DNA of 12,471 bases from Hamiltosporidium magnivora (taxonomy: Eukaryota > Microsporidia > Dubosqiidae): contig PITI01000435.1 of NCBI GenBank assembly GCA_004325065.1, positions 1 through 12,471 on the forward strand. The letters are read 5' to 3'. The stretch's first letter is position 1. Each line of letters opens with the position of its first letter. A program made the position numbers and the translations under genes. The notes under the pieces are model-generated. The model saw only the letters and a list, made by a program, of their open reading frames with translations, searched no databases and had not been told where the DNA came from. Positions 1-8,473 of this stretch are shown here, in pieces.

Positions 1-239
1 ACCACCACTTTTCCAATTTCGTTCTCAGAGATTTCTTTGATTTTACTCAAGAATTTATCTCTCAGGTTTATGTACTCCGTGGTGTCGGTCAAGGTGCATG
101 TATCAGCGAGACAAGTGGCGATTCTACGTCGCTCTCCATTCTCTTCTGATTTTACATCCTTTCCCATCTCACTTTGTGCCAATTTTTTTAACACTTCGAG
201 AGTTTCAGTGCAGCCGAATTTCTCATTATAGTACTTCAT
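1..239 (-). CDS. 5' end of an unrecognised protein-coding gene, cut by the left window edge
   Basis: The minus strand is open from an ATG at 239-237 to base 1, at least 79 codons without a stop. The protein starts MKYYNEKFGCTETLEVLKKL and continues hydrophilic and Lys/Glu-rich, with two cysteines close together (ATCLADTCTL). There is no signal peptide or membrane segment, so a cytosolic or nuclear protein is likely. Base composition changes sharply at the start codon: I count 96 G+C in bases 1-240 against 6 in 241-300. Codons such as CTC, GCC, ACC and GAC are common, unlike the rest of the window. This step and the clean frame argue for a real, selected gene. The frame stays open for a short way upstream, but 239 is the first ATG I find in it. 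I do not recognise the family; the missing C-terminal part would be needed to place it. Confidence 0.65.
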   Translation of the reverse strand, partial: MKYYNEKFGCTETLEVLKKLAQSEMGKDVKSEENGERRRIATCLADTCTLTDTTEYINLRDKFLSKIKEISENEIGKVV

Positions 240-625
240 ATTAAAATAATAGTTAAATTTAATTAAATTATGGAATGTAAAATAATTTACAGTAAAAAAA
301 ATATTTTGATTCAATAAAATAACTTGTGTTTCTGTTTCACGCGATTATTTTTATTAATGAAATAATTTGCAATTTCATATTTTTGAGGCTAATTTTGCAC
401 ATTGGAATTGTAACAAAAAGTAAGAACATATCTAACCAAAATTGCATTACTCTAATATAAAAAAGTATGATACTTTATATATAGATCTTTGAATATTTTA
501 AATACGATCTCTTCTTTGTGTATCACATAAACTTTCAAATTGCAATTTAGACTGAATGATTTTGAATGGCTTAGAAATGTTTATTTATATTTTCACATAT
601 TATGATAACATACTCTTTTGTTTTT
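240..625. other. AT-rich intergenic spacer
   Basis: Very AT-rich and without a supportable gene. It should contain the promoter of the left-edge gene (transcribed leftward), but I cannot pick out a clear TATA element or a CCC/GGG-type microsporidian start signal next to its ATG. Confidence 0.6.
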
Positions 626-874
626 TTACGGTATAAACGAACTAGAATAAAAATATTTGGTCGATAATGCATCCTGTTTCATATAAATAATAGATGAGTC
701 TGTTCTTATTACGTTTAAAAAATCTATTAGTGTCAATAAACGTTCTTCTAATGAAACTTCCATGATTAATTTAAAATTTGCAACAAATCTGGCATCGGAA
801 ATACACATTTCGGAAAATAATTTTTTCTCGACTTTTAAAGTCCAACTTACCTCAATAAAGAGCCAAAACAACAT
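626..874 (-). CDS. doubtful small hypothetical ORF (82 codons)
   Basis: An ATG-started frame of 82 codons ends in TAA; it is open for about 16 more codons upstream of the ATG. The peptide begins MLFWLFIEVSWTLKVEKKLF. It has a short hydrophobic start and a charged middle (SLEERLLTLIDFLNVI) that could form an amphipathic helix. I do not recognise it. An ORF of this length is expected once or more by chance in 12 kb of such AT-rich DNA, so it may be noise or the relic of a larger gene. The ninth and tenth codons read GTA AGT, directly after GAG; this matches the eukaryotic 5' splice consensus, but I found no convincing branch point and acceptor to go with it. Confidence 0.25.
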   Translation of the reverse strand: MLFWLFIEVSWTLKVEKKLFSEMCISDARFVANFKLIMEVSLEERLLTLIDFLNVIRTDSSIIYMKQDALSTKYFYSSSFIP

Positions 875-922
875 ATTATAAGCATTTACATAAAATCCAA
901 TGGAATTTGTGTATTATATATA

Positions 923-940
923 CTTTCTTTCTTTCTTTCT
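923..940. repeat. (CTTT)n microsatellite
   Basis: Four perfect CTTT units followed by a partial unit, then a slightly diverged ATCTATT continuation. It lies between the small minus-strand ORF and the Ty3/Gypsy-like remnants. Confidence 0.8.
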
Positions 941-988
941 ATCTATTGTATTGTTGGGTTCATTCTACCCTTTCCTGGCTTTGCTTGA

Positions 989-1892
989 AATTTTACTTAT
1001 AATTCATATTTTGAGTATGGCGACTTGATCCGGATTTTAGATTCATTGGTTTTGAATCTTGTACTTAACATTTTTTCTCATGGGCGTCTATATGTAGAGG
1101 AGATATGGGTTTTTGTGTCTCCTAGGCCCTTGTATGAAATACAGTGATACCCTTTCCCATTTCTTCACTGCATATGATAATTACTCAAAACCTCTTTTTG
1201 GAATAATTAAAGAGTTAAATTGTTGTTTTTTGGGAACTACTGACTGGGTGTATGCCATATTTCTTGAAGGCATTTGAAGCACTTGATGCAAATTCGACAT
1301 TTTATGGTCAAATGACATTCTAGTTTATTATATCGGAGATGATTATATCCAAGCACCAAAGAAACTGTCTAATTGATTGGAAAATAGGTTTTAATAATAG
1401 ACATCTTAATATTCTATCCCAGCAGGTGATTTTATAAAGAGATTCAGACTTTGATGAGAGAATTTTTACTGCAACTCTTATTCAAAATAAAAATATTTTC
1501 TCTAGTATTCCAAATTTAACATATTTTTATATTCTGGTGTTCAGTTTTATTTTCGAATAAAAATTTCATGAATTTACGAACAGAACGATTATTACTCGTT
1601 TCGCCAACTTTAATTCATATCGATTTTTTAAAAATAAATACAAGAAGTTTTTCATCAGATTGTCTCGTCCGTTTTAGCCATGCTGGTAATTTTATTACAG
1701 TAGGTCGCCATATATCTAGGGATTTACTAGATTTATTACATGTTTGAGCTTCTTCTTCTACACCCAAAAGTATCTTTTTATTATGTATTTAACAAAAATT
1801 TGCTTTCAGACGACTCTAAATGCAATTTCATTGAGCCTTTGAAGGTATCACTAACAATACCAAACTAATTATTTATAGCTTTAATGGATTAG
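989..1892 (+). mobile_element. decayed Ty3/Gypsy-like LTR retrotransposon (RT and integrase fragments)
   Basis: No intact ORF remains, but four plus-strand blocks read like successive parts of a Ty3/Gypsy polyprotein. Block 989-1144 contains LVLNIFSHGRLYVEEIWVFV, resembling the RT segment after YxDD (VLxxL...GLYxxxxKCxF). Block 1098-1274, in another frame, has AYDNYSKPLFGIIKELNCCF followed by GTTDW, resembling the RT connection segment (NYSKIxxPLxxLxKK...FxW). Block 1670-1744 has SHAGNF and HISRDLLDLLHV, resembling the integrase HHCC zinc domain (HxGxFG...YWPxxxxDL...CxxC). Block 1821-1889 has FIEPLKV, resembling the linker before the integrase core (LxPLxIPxxPW). The order is right, and the spacing from the HHCC block to the linker is right; RT-internal spacing is shortened. 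Stops and frameshifts separate the blocks, so it is dead. The match is to remembered family consensus only. I see no LTRs or catalytic core. Confidence 0.45.
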
Positions 1893-3955
1893 CAAGCTTT
1901 TTCTATTTCGTTAATATATTTTCTGTTTAATATTCTTTCCTTGAATATCTTTTGATAAATCTTTACAACATTTATTTAACTTGAAGAAACTCTTTTCTAT
2001 TGAAAAATATATTTTATAATTATCGATCTCCATTAGTTTTTCTTTTTTAGTCGATATTTATCTATATATTCCTAGACGAATCCATTCTTGACAAGCCTTA
2101 TGCTTACTTCGCAAACTCCATTGTATTTACTCTTTTCTGATTTGTTTAAGTAGAGACCTATGTGTTTTATATTTTTTCTTAAATTTATCCTGTTTTTTAA
2201 CACTATGCGCTAACATAGCCTAACCATATGAAATTATTCGGTTCAGTCAAGGTAATTCAATGTGACAGTTTCTTATTTATGTCGCTATTAATTGTCCCAT
2301 GAAATAAAATTCTTGCATTTACTTTCATGTTGAAAGCCACTTAACTTTCGATATCAGCATAATGTCGAATAACTTCTACTATTTCCTATAATTTTTAGAC
2401 CTCTACTTCTTCTCAAAATTAAATTTGTTATCACACAACGTATAATTTGCCCTTGACTTTTCATACATATTTTGAAACATATAACTCCGATAATTCTTTA
2501 ACCTTGTCTGTTATATATGCAACTTTGAACTTTTTCAACAAGGATCTTAAATAAAAATCAAGAGGTGAGGCTTGGTCGTATATGATCAGAATTCAGATAT
2601 ATTTGTAGTATTCTACTACAAAAAAATGGTTTATTGATTTTTCTTATAAAATTTAAAGTTATATTCTATTTACCTCCTAATGGTGGAAGAAAGAAACAAA
2701 CAAAAACCTGAAGAAATTCTTTAAATAAACCTTATCATCGAATTAACTCTTTACTTAAACGGATTGGCAAACTTTTTATTTTAAAGATGGAAGCCTGTCT
2801 CTTTCAAAGAAACCTTTTATCAGGATCCCTCGAGAGAGGTTACGACAGTACTGATACCTTTAAATAGTTCACATTAAGATCTCGCACAAAAATAAATCAC
2901 AGCAAATAAACTAAGCGTGACAAATTAACTTCTTATGCAGTTCATTCTTTGTTTGTGCCATTCATTTTATAGGCTTTATCCAAATATAAATTGCTTACAT
3001 TGATATAGCTTTAATGAATATTAGAATGGAATTGGGAGTTCGATTCGCAATGTAAATTATCAAACAAGCAACGATTTCTTAATAACAGTTTCTGAAAACT
3101 CAATTTATGTCGCCTCTATTGTTTAAATAGGTATATTTACGAAGGTTCAATAAAGCCTATACTTTGATTTTTCCCTTCTATTAGTGTTAAAATTTAGATT
3201 TCGGATAGCAAATCAAAGTTTTCTATAGGCGCCAAATACCCCTTGGTATATATTCCTTTGTTAAATATTGGGGTTTAACATACGAACGATGGCTCGGTGT
3301 CGGTATATTCTTGTGAAATGCCTCTAAAAATCGAATACTTAAGCTGGCAGTAAAAAATTGAACTGAATCCTGTTATAAACAACAACTTTTATAATTTTAG
3401 AGAATTTTTAAAGTGATTTCAATTTCTTGAATTAAATATAAATCCATCAGTTCAATAGCTTTCTAGTTGAGAAATCCTTTTCTTTTAATGTTATTACTAA
3501 ATCATCCAAATAAATAAAATATAAGCTGAAGAATTTCTTATACAAAAGAATTAAATATTTCTCAGCATTAATTGTTTCATCATTAATTTACAATTTTAGT
3601 ATCATGCACTTATGTTTTAATACGGTTAGCATATGTTAGAATATCCAAGCTTTAGTATAACCCAAGATGATATCGAATTTGGATCAACTCAAAAATTAGA
3701 TTCTCTTTTTTTAAATTCTTCACACTTTCATAAACCATTAAGTTTTTTTTACCAAACATTTTTAAAAGCCTTATCTTAACTAGAGCCTTAAGAGATTTTT
3801 TTCAGTTTAAAAAAAATTTAAGTTCGAATGATTTTCGAAGTCATTTTGTATCAGAAACGATGTTTTTTTCGACTGATGTGTTTTTTTGGAAAAATCTTTG
3901 AAATATATACATTAAACCTTACTTATTATGTTTTATTCCAAGAAGATATGTGATA
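1893..3955. other. gene desert; no supportable gene
   Basis: AT-rich sequence with dense stops. Several minus-strand stretches look protein-like in isolation. The longest is 49 codons at 3226-3372 and contains YVKPQYLTKEYIPRGIWRL; another is around 2460-2598. Over 2.2-3.5 kb, however, the minus frame carries stops at about the rate expected by chance, so I do not call a pseudogene. The stretch could contain further, more diverged retroelement debris. Confidence 0.5.
2602..2622. repeat. perfect short inverted repeat (9-bp stem, 3-nt loop)
   Basis: TTTGTAGTA and TACTACAAA are separated by TTC, making a perfect 9-bp hairpin that runs into a poly-A stretch on the plus strand. No adjacent gene gives it a role. 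It could be a chance palindrome. Confidence 0.6.
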
Positions 3956-3979
3956 TTACTTGCGATTTGACTCTTTGTA

Positions 3980-4012
3980 GGGTGCCGCGCAGTCTTTGAT
4001 CCCCGTAGAGGC
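3980..4012. other. short GC-rich island in the desert
   Basis: About 33 bases here are roughly two-thirds G+C (GGGTGCCGCGCAG, then CCCCGTAGAGG) in otherwise strongly AT-rich DNA. On the minus strand the island lies in a 29-codon ATG-started frame (4045 to 3956) beginning MRGYGVLSYIKASTGIKDCA. I recognise neither a tRNA nor an rRNA piece in it. A fragment of a mobile element or of an old gene is the simplest reading. Confidence 0.4.
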
Positions 4013-4045
4013 TTTAATATATGAAAGTACACCATAACCTCTCAT

Positions 4046-5802
4046 TTTTGCAAAATATTTAGTTTATCAAGAGCCAAAACTTAGTTGACAATAAATTTAC
4101 ATGGATGTTTCCGATTTGATTTGCCACTATTTAATTCTTTATACGAAAAGGTTTTTTATATTCGTACTATATATTTAATGAAGTAATGTTTTAGATAATG
4201 TCATTGCGAACACTTTCGAGTAGATAATTATCTATTCTGCATTCCTCTCTATATTCTTAATTTATAGTTACTTTGTTTTAATTACCACTGACCACTATAT
4301 CGGATTGATAGTATCTGCAAATTCAAATATTACATTGTACCACCAAGAAGCACGTCTAAACCTTTTTACAAATACTTAAAATATATTTTATTTAAAAAAT
4401 ACAACTTTAATCAACTACTAGGGCCGGCTTCTATTAAATTGAAAATTTCTTAATCCATTGTGCACATCCATTCATCTATGGCTTTACTACATATTTTTAT
4501 AATTTTTTGCAATAGATTTCCGTAGAGAAATCTTCTGAGGCGAGAAATTAATACAAACCGGTGTGTTTAGGGATTTTTAATCTGTAACGGAATGGTTTTA
4601 ATATGTGTTTCAACCAGGTAAAGATGTTAACCGATTGAAATAATATATTTTTAGATCAATGTTTAATTAATCATTCTTTCCAAAATTCTACAACATTTTT
4701 AATTTTTTCTTTTGCTTTCGAATTCTTTTTTTCACTGATAATAAAATTTAAACAAAATTTAAATAAATATTATGGTTCAAAATTAAACCAAATATTGTCG
4801 AGATATCCGAAGAGATCTATAATCTAAAAAGATTCGCTAATCAAACACTTTGTTGCTTTCGTCATATGAAATTACATACGAATTAAATAAACTATACAGG
4901 TAAATTTATGAAAAAGAGAGTTTGTTCTTAATATATTACATAGCTTATAATATACTATAATTCATAATCAGATAGAATTCAAATTTTTCAATAAAATGTC
5001 TTAGCTTTATTGTTTATTTATTAGGTTTATAGCGGATTAAATAATCATAGATTTATTCCGGATCACATAATTTTTAATTTAAATCAAAATATTTTAAAAA
5101 ATATGATTAAAAAGATCGAAAAGTATAAAGAAACTAATAATTTATGATTCTGATTATTAAATTTTTTTTGTAACTTTTAATAATTTGAAATCTTGAATTG
5201 CCTGGGTTTTAGTGAATTGATAATTTTTTTTAGAAGTATCATGAAAGTTAGATATATATTCTATATGGCTTATTTCAAATTAAATAATTGTAATAACATT
5301 CATTTAATTGGTTTCCGTGTAAATTCTTGGATAAAATATTAATACATCATTACGAATGTGTTTAAGAAATTTATCCCGAGGAAACAAACTTTTTATTTAT
5401 TGTCGTATTTTACTCTGCCTCTCCCGTCAAGAAATAAAAAAGCTATATTAAAATTCCGTTTTCCCAGACCCCTGATCAATATTTTTGTATTTAAAAGTAA
5501 AATTTAAAAATTTCCTCTTTTCAATTAAATTATAATATTCTAAATGCTCGGGTTTCGAAGAATTTCTTATTAATCTTTTACTCATTTTTTTATTGATATT
5601 TTCTTATATTCCATCGTTGTTCTTTATTATATTCTCTGTTAAGCTACATAATTTAGGGTGCATGTCTGTTAATAAAAGGAAAATAATATATTTTTTTGAA
5701 ACCCTTTGATTTAAAATGTATTTTTAGTAACTTATGTCTTATTTTTCTTTAGATTTTAAAATTTTCAAATTTTAGATTTTGGTTTAAAATACAAAGTGTC
5801 AT
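4046..5802. other. gene desert; nothing recognisable
   Basis: AT-rich, stop-dense sequence with many homopolymer runs. I see no open frame of convincing length, no RNA gene and no clear repeat until the A/G-rich array that starts near 5803. Confidence 0.6.
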
Positions 5803-6016
5803 TAATAAAAGAAAAGTAGAAAAATAAAAGAGAAGACAAATGTAATAAAATTAGAAAGAATAAAAGAAAAAATAAAAGAGGAGACAAATTTATAAAAATT
5901 AGAATAAAAGAATAAAATTAAAAAGAATAAAAGAAAAATAAAAGAGAACACAAATGTAATAAAATTAGAATAAAAGAATAAAAGAAAAATAAAAAGAGAA
6001 GAAAAAGTATAAAATG
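5803..6016. repeat. imperfect A/G-rich tandem repeat
   Basis: The plus strand is almost free of C and is built from variants of ATAAAAGAGAAGACAAATG plus TAATAAAATTAGAA, joined by AATAAAAGAAAA spacers. Recognisable copies begin at 5824, 5872 and 5938, with a degenerate one at 5989, so the period varies (48, 66, 51). Directly after it the strand becomes T-rich (about 6020-6180), giving a marked strand asymmetry switch. It does not encode a protein. Confidence 0.75.
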
Positions 6017-6118
6017 GAAAATTGTTTTATTATTTAATGCTAATTTTTCGAAATATTTTTCTAATTTTTATTAATTCATTCTTTTTTATAATTTTTTATA
6101 ATTTTTTCGTTTTCTTTT

Positions 6119-6256
6119 TTTTATTCTTTTTAAATCGGTTTCAATATATTTTTTTAAATTTATTTAAAATTTTTTTCGTTTTAAAACTGTGTTATTTATT
6201 TAAAAATTTTAAGTTATCACAAAATATATATTGAAACCGATTTAAAAAAGAATAAA
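6119..6256. repeat. 30-bp inverted repeat with about 76-bp spacer
   Basis: The left arm (about 6119-6149) contains AAATCGGTTTCAATATAT. The right arm (6226 to about 6256) contains ATATATTGAAACCGATTT. The two match perfectly over 23 bases, then over 7 more after a single extra A in the right arm. The spacer is AT-rich and non-coding. Arms of this length and fidelity are unlikely by chance even in AT-rich DNA, because they include the GC-containing core TTGAAACCGATTT. Possible readings are a miniature transposon (MITE-like) end pair, a transcript hairpin, or an inverted duplication. The AATAAA at 6251-6256 could also act as a plus-strand poly(A) signal. Confidence 0.75.
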
Positions 6257-6490
6257 TACGGACATTTTTGCGATCCCATACGATTTAGTAGATGCGATGA
6301 TCTGCTAGATTTTACTTTTGATCAGGGTAAAATTCAGCAGGGGGATTCAATATTCAATATAAATACGAAAATTATTATTAAAACTGCAAATTTTAATTGT
6401 TTAGCTCTTTATATTGCTATTTTGATTTCTAACGAACTAGAAGATATCAAAAAATCAGGTATAAAAAATCCAAAAAATAAAAAGATATGA
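6185..6490 (+). pseudogene. open block without ATG; possible gene fragment
   Basis: The plus strand is open for 101 codons between a TAA at 6182-6184 and a TGA at 6488-6490, but no ATG lies in frame. The second half looks like real protein. It runs from GHFCDPIRFSRCDDLLDF through FDQGKIQQGDSIFNIN to NCLALYIAILISNELEDIKK, with three cysteines, a charged-hydrophobic alternation and a Lys-rich tail. The first half is translated from the inverted-repeat spacer and its right arm, so the fragment may have been joined to the repeat. I do not recognise the family. In this composition about one such open run is expected by chance in the window, so this is a weak call for a truncated gene or an exon of a decayed one. 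Confidence 0.3.
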
Positions 6491-6839
6491 CCAAAAACCT
6501 TAGTAATTGACTTACCAACAGAATATGCCATATGTTTCATTTCTCGGATTTCATAAATTCAATGAAAAACTAAACCGAAAAAAATGCAGACAAACTTTAT
6601 TTTAGATAAAATATTAAAGCTTTTTAAATGTATATTCACAAATAAAATGTTTAAACTAAGTCAAATGCATTTCTAACAGAAATTTCAAACATACAGAGAT
6701 ATTTAAGACCAAGGTAACCATTTAAAAATATAATTAAAAAAATTGGAGATTTATAAAGAAATAAAAAATTTTATTTTCTTGAGAAATAGTCAACGAACAT
6801 TAAATTTCTATTTGCTTGATGGCTTTTCTAAATTGCTTT
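6491..6839. other. 3' flank of the long minus-strand gene
   Basis: AT-rich spacer with no gene that I can support. It includes the AATAAA signal noted separately. Confidence 0.6.
6770..6775 (-). terminator. AATAAA poly(A) signal downstream of the split gene
   Basis: On the minus strand AATAAA lies about 65 bases past the TAG stop of the 445-codon ORF, followed by a T-rich run. Position and form fit a eukaryotic polyadenylation signal. The hexamer is common in AT-rich DNA, so it is suggestive only. Confidence 0.4.
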
Positions 6840-8177
6840 CTATTTTTTTTCACCTATATTTTCAAAAAAAAGTTTTACATCATCCATCCATACATATCTA
6901 TTATATTGTTCAATTTTATCAAAAACCGAAGAAATATCATGTTTGTCTAAACTCTCTGTTAATATTTTCAATTTAACATTTATTAACTCTGATTTTGCGG
7001 TTTGAGAGCTTATATATTCGAAAGCCTTCAATTTTATCAATTTTTTAGACTTTTCTTCAATATCATTGAGAATCATAGGATAGTTTAAAGTGGTTTTGTT
7101 TCTATACTCATTAAAAACAAGATTTAAATAACCAATTATATCAAAAAGCGATGTTTCAAAATTATTATTTTTTACTAATGAATCCCCAATATAGAGAAAT
7201 AATAATATTGAATAGTAAAAATTATAATATGTAAATAATTTATATTCTTCTGATATGGGATTTGGACTTAATTTAAATTTATTTTCATTAAAAAAATTAA
7301 TATGCTCCATAAATTCGGCAATCATTTTAAAGGTTTCGGGTTTAACTTTATCTGAAATGTTATTTAGAGAGCAAAATATTTCCCTTATTAAATAATTTAA
7401 AATCAATAATCGTTCAAGATAAAAATTACTATATAAAAGGTCATTGGTATCCCTTGAATCAATTTGTAATTTTCTGTATGTATCTTCAGCAATAATTATA
7501 AGCAAAAATGTAGGCAATGCAGAGCACAAATTCAGAAGGTTATATGAATTTTTAGAGTTAAATATAAAATTTAAGGCTGTCTGAAACTGAGGGAAAAAAT
7601 GAAATACTTTATCTTGAAAATCATTCAAAAATAATTCAATCAAATACTCTCCAACAATAATATTTATTTGTGATAAATTGGTTTCACAGTCACTCAAATA
7701 CTCAAAATTAAATCTAACAAATAGAGCGATATTTGCCTTTAGGTGTACTATAAAACCGTAAACCTTTTCTTCTGCCGCCTGAGCTACGATTATTTCTTTA
7801 AAACTCATTAAGGATTCGTCATTATCAATCTTGAATAGCTCTTTGGATAGTGTTTGCAGCCAAAAAAATATCATTTTTAAATTTAGATTTTTAAACGCCT
7901 TGTCAGTTGAAAATTTTTCTAAGCAATTCATCCTGTTATCTAATTCAAAAATTATCCTTTTCTCCAGAATTTCAGATATTTTTGATAAAAAATATTCGTG
8001 TTTTTTATCATCATCATAAGAGTAATATATTCTTTCTAATTCATCTTCATTAGAGGAAATATCATCAATGTTCCCTACAGATCCGGTTTTGTCGTGTTTA
8101 GATGCTAGATTTTCTTTTGTTTCGATTCTAGCATTTTTGACCAAAAATAAACGGCTGAAAGTTTTTTTGATGTACAT
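6840..8177 (-). CDS. hypothetical helical protein, body part of a split gene (445 codons)
   Basis: This is the longest ORF in the window, from ATG 8177 to TAG 6840, and I do not recognise its family. The protein is Asn/Lys/Ile/Leu/Phe-rich and looks all-helical. Residues about 20-60 are a charged, disordered-looking linker with an acidic patch (SSNEDELERIYYSYDDD). The rest is amphipathic helix, with hydrophobic stretches near 213-230 (NLLNLCSALPTFLLIIIA) and 320-332. It has no leader of its own. A TAA stands directly before the ATG, so it cannot extend upstream in this frame, but it overlaps by 73 bases a second ORF that carries a signal-like leader in the +1-relative frame. The two together would make a protein of about 544 residues. 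Such leader-bearing, lineage-specific proteins are typical of microsporidia, probably secreted or surface-exposed. Translation alone from 8177 is the alternative. Confidence 0.75.
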   Translation of the reverse strand: MYIKKTFSRLFLVKNARIETKENLASKHDKTGSVGNIDDISSNEDELERIYYSYDDDKKHEYFLSKISEILEKRIIFELDNRMNCLEKFSTDKAFKNLNLKMIFFWLQTLSKELFKIDNDESLMSFKEIIVAQAAEEKVYGFIVHLKANIALFVRFNFEYLSDCETNLSQINIIVGEYLIELFLNDFQDKVFHFFPQFQTALNFIFNSKNSYNLLNLCSALPTFLLIIIAEDTYRKLQIDSRDTNDLLYSNFYLERLLILNYLIREIFCSLNNISDKVKPETFKMIAEFMEHINFFNENKFKLSPNPISEEYKLFTYYNFYYSILLFLYIGDSLVKNNNFETSLFDIIGYLNLVFNEYRNKTTLNYPMILNDIEEKSKKLIKLKAFEYISSQTAKSELINVKLKILTESLDKHDISSVFDKIEQYNRYVWMDDVKLFFENIGEKK

Positions 8178-8473
8178 TTACTACTACTTTTTACCTTTTT
8201 TTTGTGCTGTAACGAAATTTTAGATACTCTTTCACAAACATTCAAATTTCCTTTATTATTTCTTCTGTTTTTTTCGATTTTTTTAAATCTAGAAATATTT
8301 GAATCCCGGATTCTGATTCTACCAACATTTTTATGCTCGAAAATCATTTTTTTTCTTCTTAAATGAGTATTAGAAACTTCTAGGAAGAATAATATCACAA
8401 TTATTAGTGATAGACACATCGTGGGTGTTAATTTTAATGTTATGAAATAACAATTATTTATAGTTTTTTTCAT
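8105..8473 (-). CDS. leader ORF of the split gene: signal/anchor plus basic segment (122 codons)
   Basis: From ATG 8473 to a stop at 8105. Residues 15-33 form a hydrophobic segment (LTPTMCLSLIIVILFFLEVS) after a short basic start. This fits a signal peptide or signal anchor with possible cleavage near VSNTH; M19 is an alternative start that keeps it. Residues 39-104 are strongly basic (LRRKK, RFKKIEKNRRNNK, HKKKVKSSSKCTSKK). The last 18 or so residues lie in the overlap and are probably not part of the real product. On its own the ORF is a leader with a basic tail. It makes sense as the N-terminus of the 445-codon ORF, joined by a -1 shift after residue 104. The break could be a real programmed shift, a decayed gene, or a one-base sequencing or assembly error. 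No clear promoter element is visible upstream of 8473. Confidence 0.55.
   Translation of the reverse strand: MKKTINNCYFITLKLTPTMCLSLIIVILFFLEVSNTHLRRKKMIFEHKNVGRIRIRDSNISRFKKIEKNRRNNKGNLNVCERVSKISLQHKKKVKSSSKCTSKKLSAVYFWSKMLESKQKKI
8162..8168 (-). promoter_or_regulatory. A7 run in -1 slippery phase at the ORF overlap
   Basis: In the leader frame the codons read TCA AAA AAA CTT, so the seven A form an A-AAA-AAA heptamer in the X-XXY-YYZ phase used for -1 ribosomal frameshifting. A -1 slip here leads straight into the 445-codon frame at its sixth codon (ACT). It is the longest homopolymer in the 8105-8177 overlap and the only one in which a shift is obviously favoured. The nearby A8 (8196-8203) cannot be the site, because the body frame has a TAA at 8180-8178. 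I did not identify a firm downstream stimulatory hairpin. An indel in the run is an equally good explanation. Confidence 0.4.

Noticed and set aside
3030..3055. GAGTTCGATTCGCAA, resembling a tRNA T-loop
   Set aside because: The flanking bases do not form the 5-bp T-stem, and no acceptor stem or D-arm is present at the right distance.
2208..3480. Minus-strand frame with many protein-like pieces, such as YVKPQYLTKEYIPRGIWRL and DFYLRSLLKKFKVAYITDK
   Set aside because: Counting stops over the whole stretch gives roughly 33 in 425 codons, about the chance rate for this base composition. I recognised no motif in order, so it is not called a pseudogene.
3445..3590. Minus-strand FIYLDDLVITL, resembling an RT YxDD catalytic motif
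   Set aside because: It stands alone: no RT fingers, palm or thumb pieces precede or follow it in any frame, and the open run is only about 46 codons. Four residues are easily met by chance.
6022..6234. 70-codon Phe-rich plus-strand ORF
   Set aside because: It is a translation of the T-rich tract and the inverted repeat, with low-complexity Phe/Leu/Ile content.
7831..8019. 62-codon plus-strand ORF
   Set aside because: It is antisense shadow of the 445-codon minus-strand gene.
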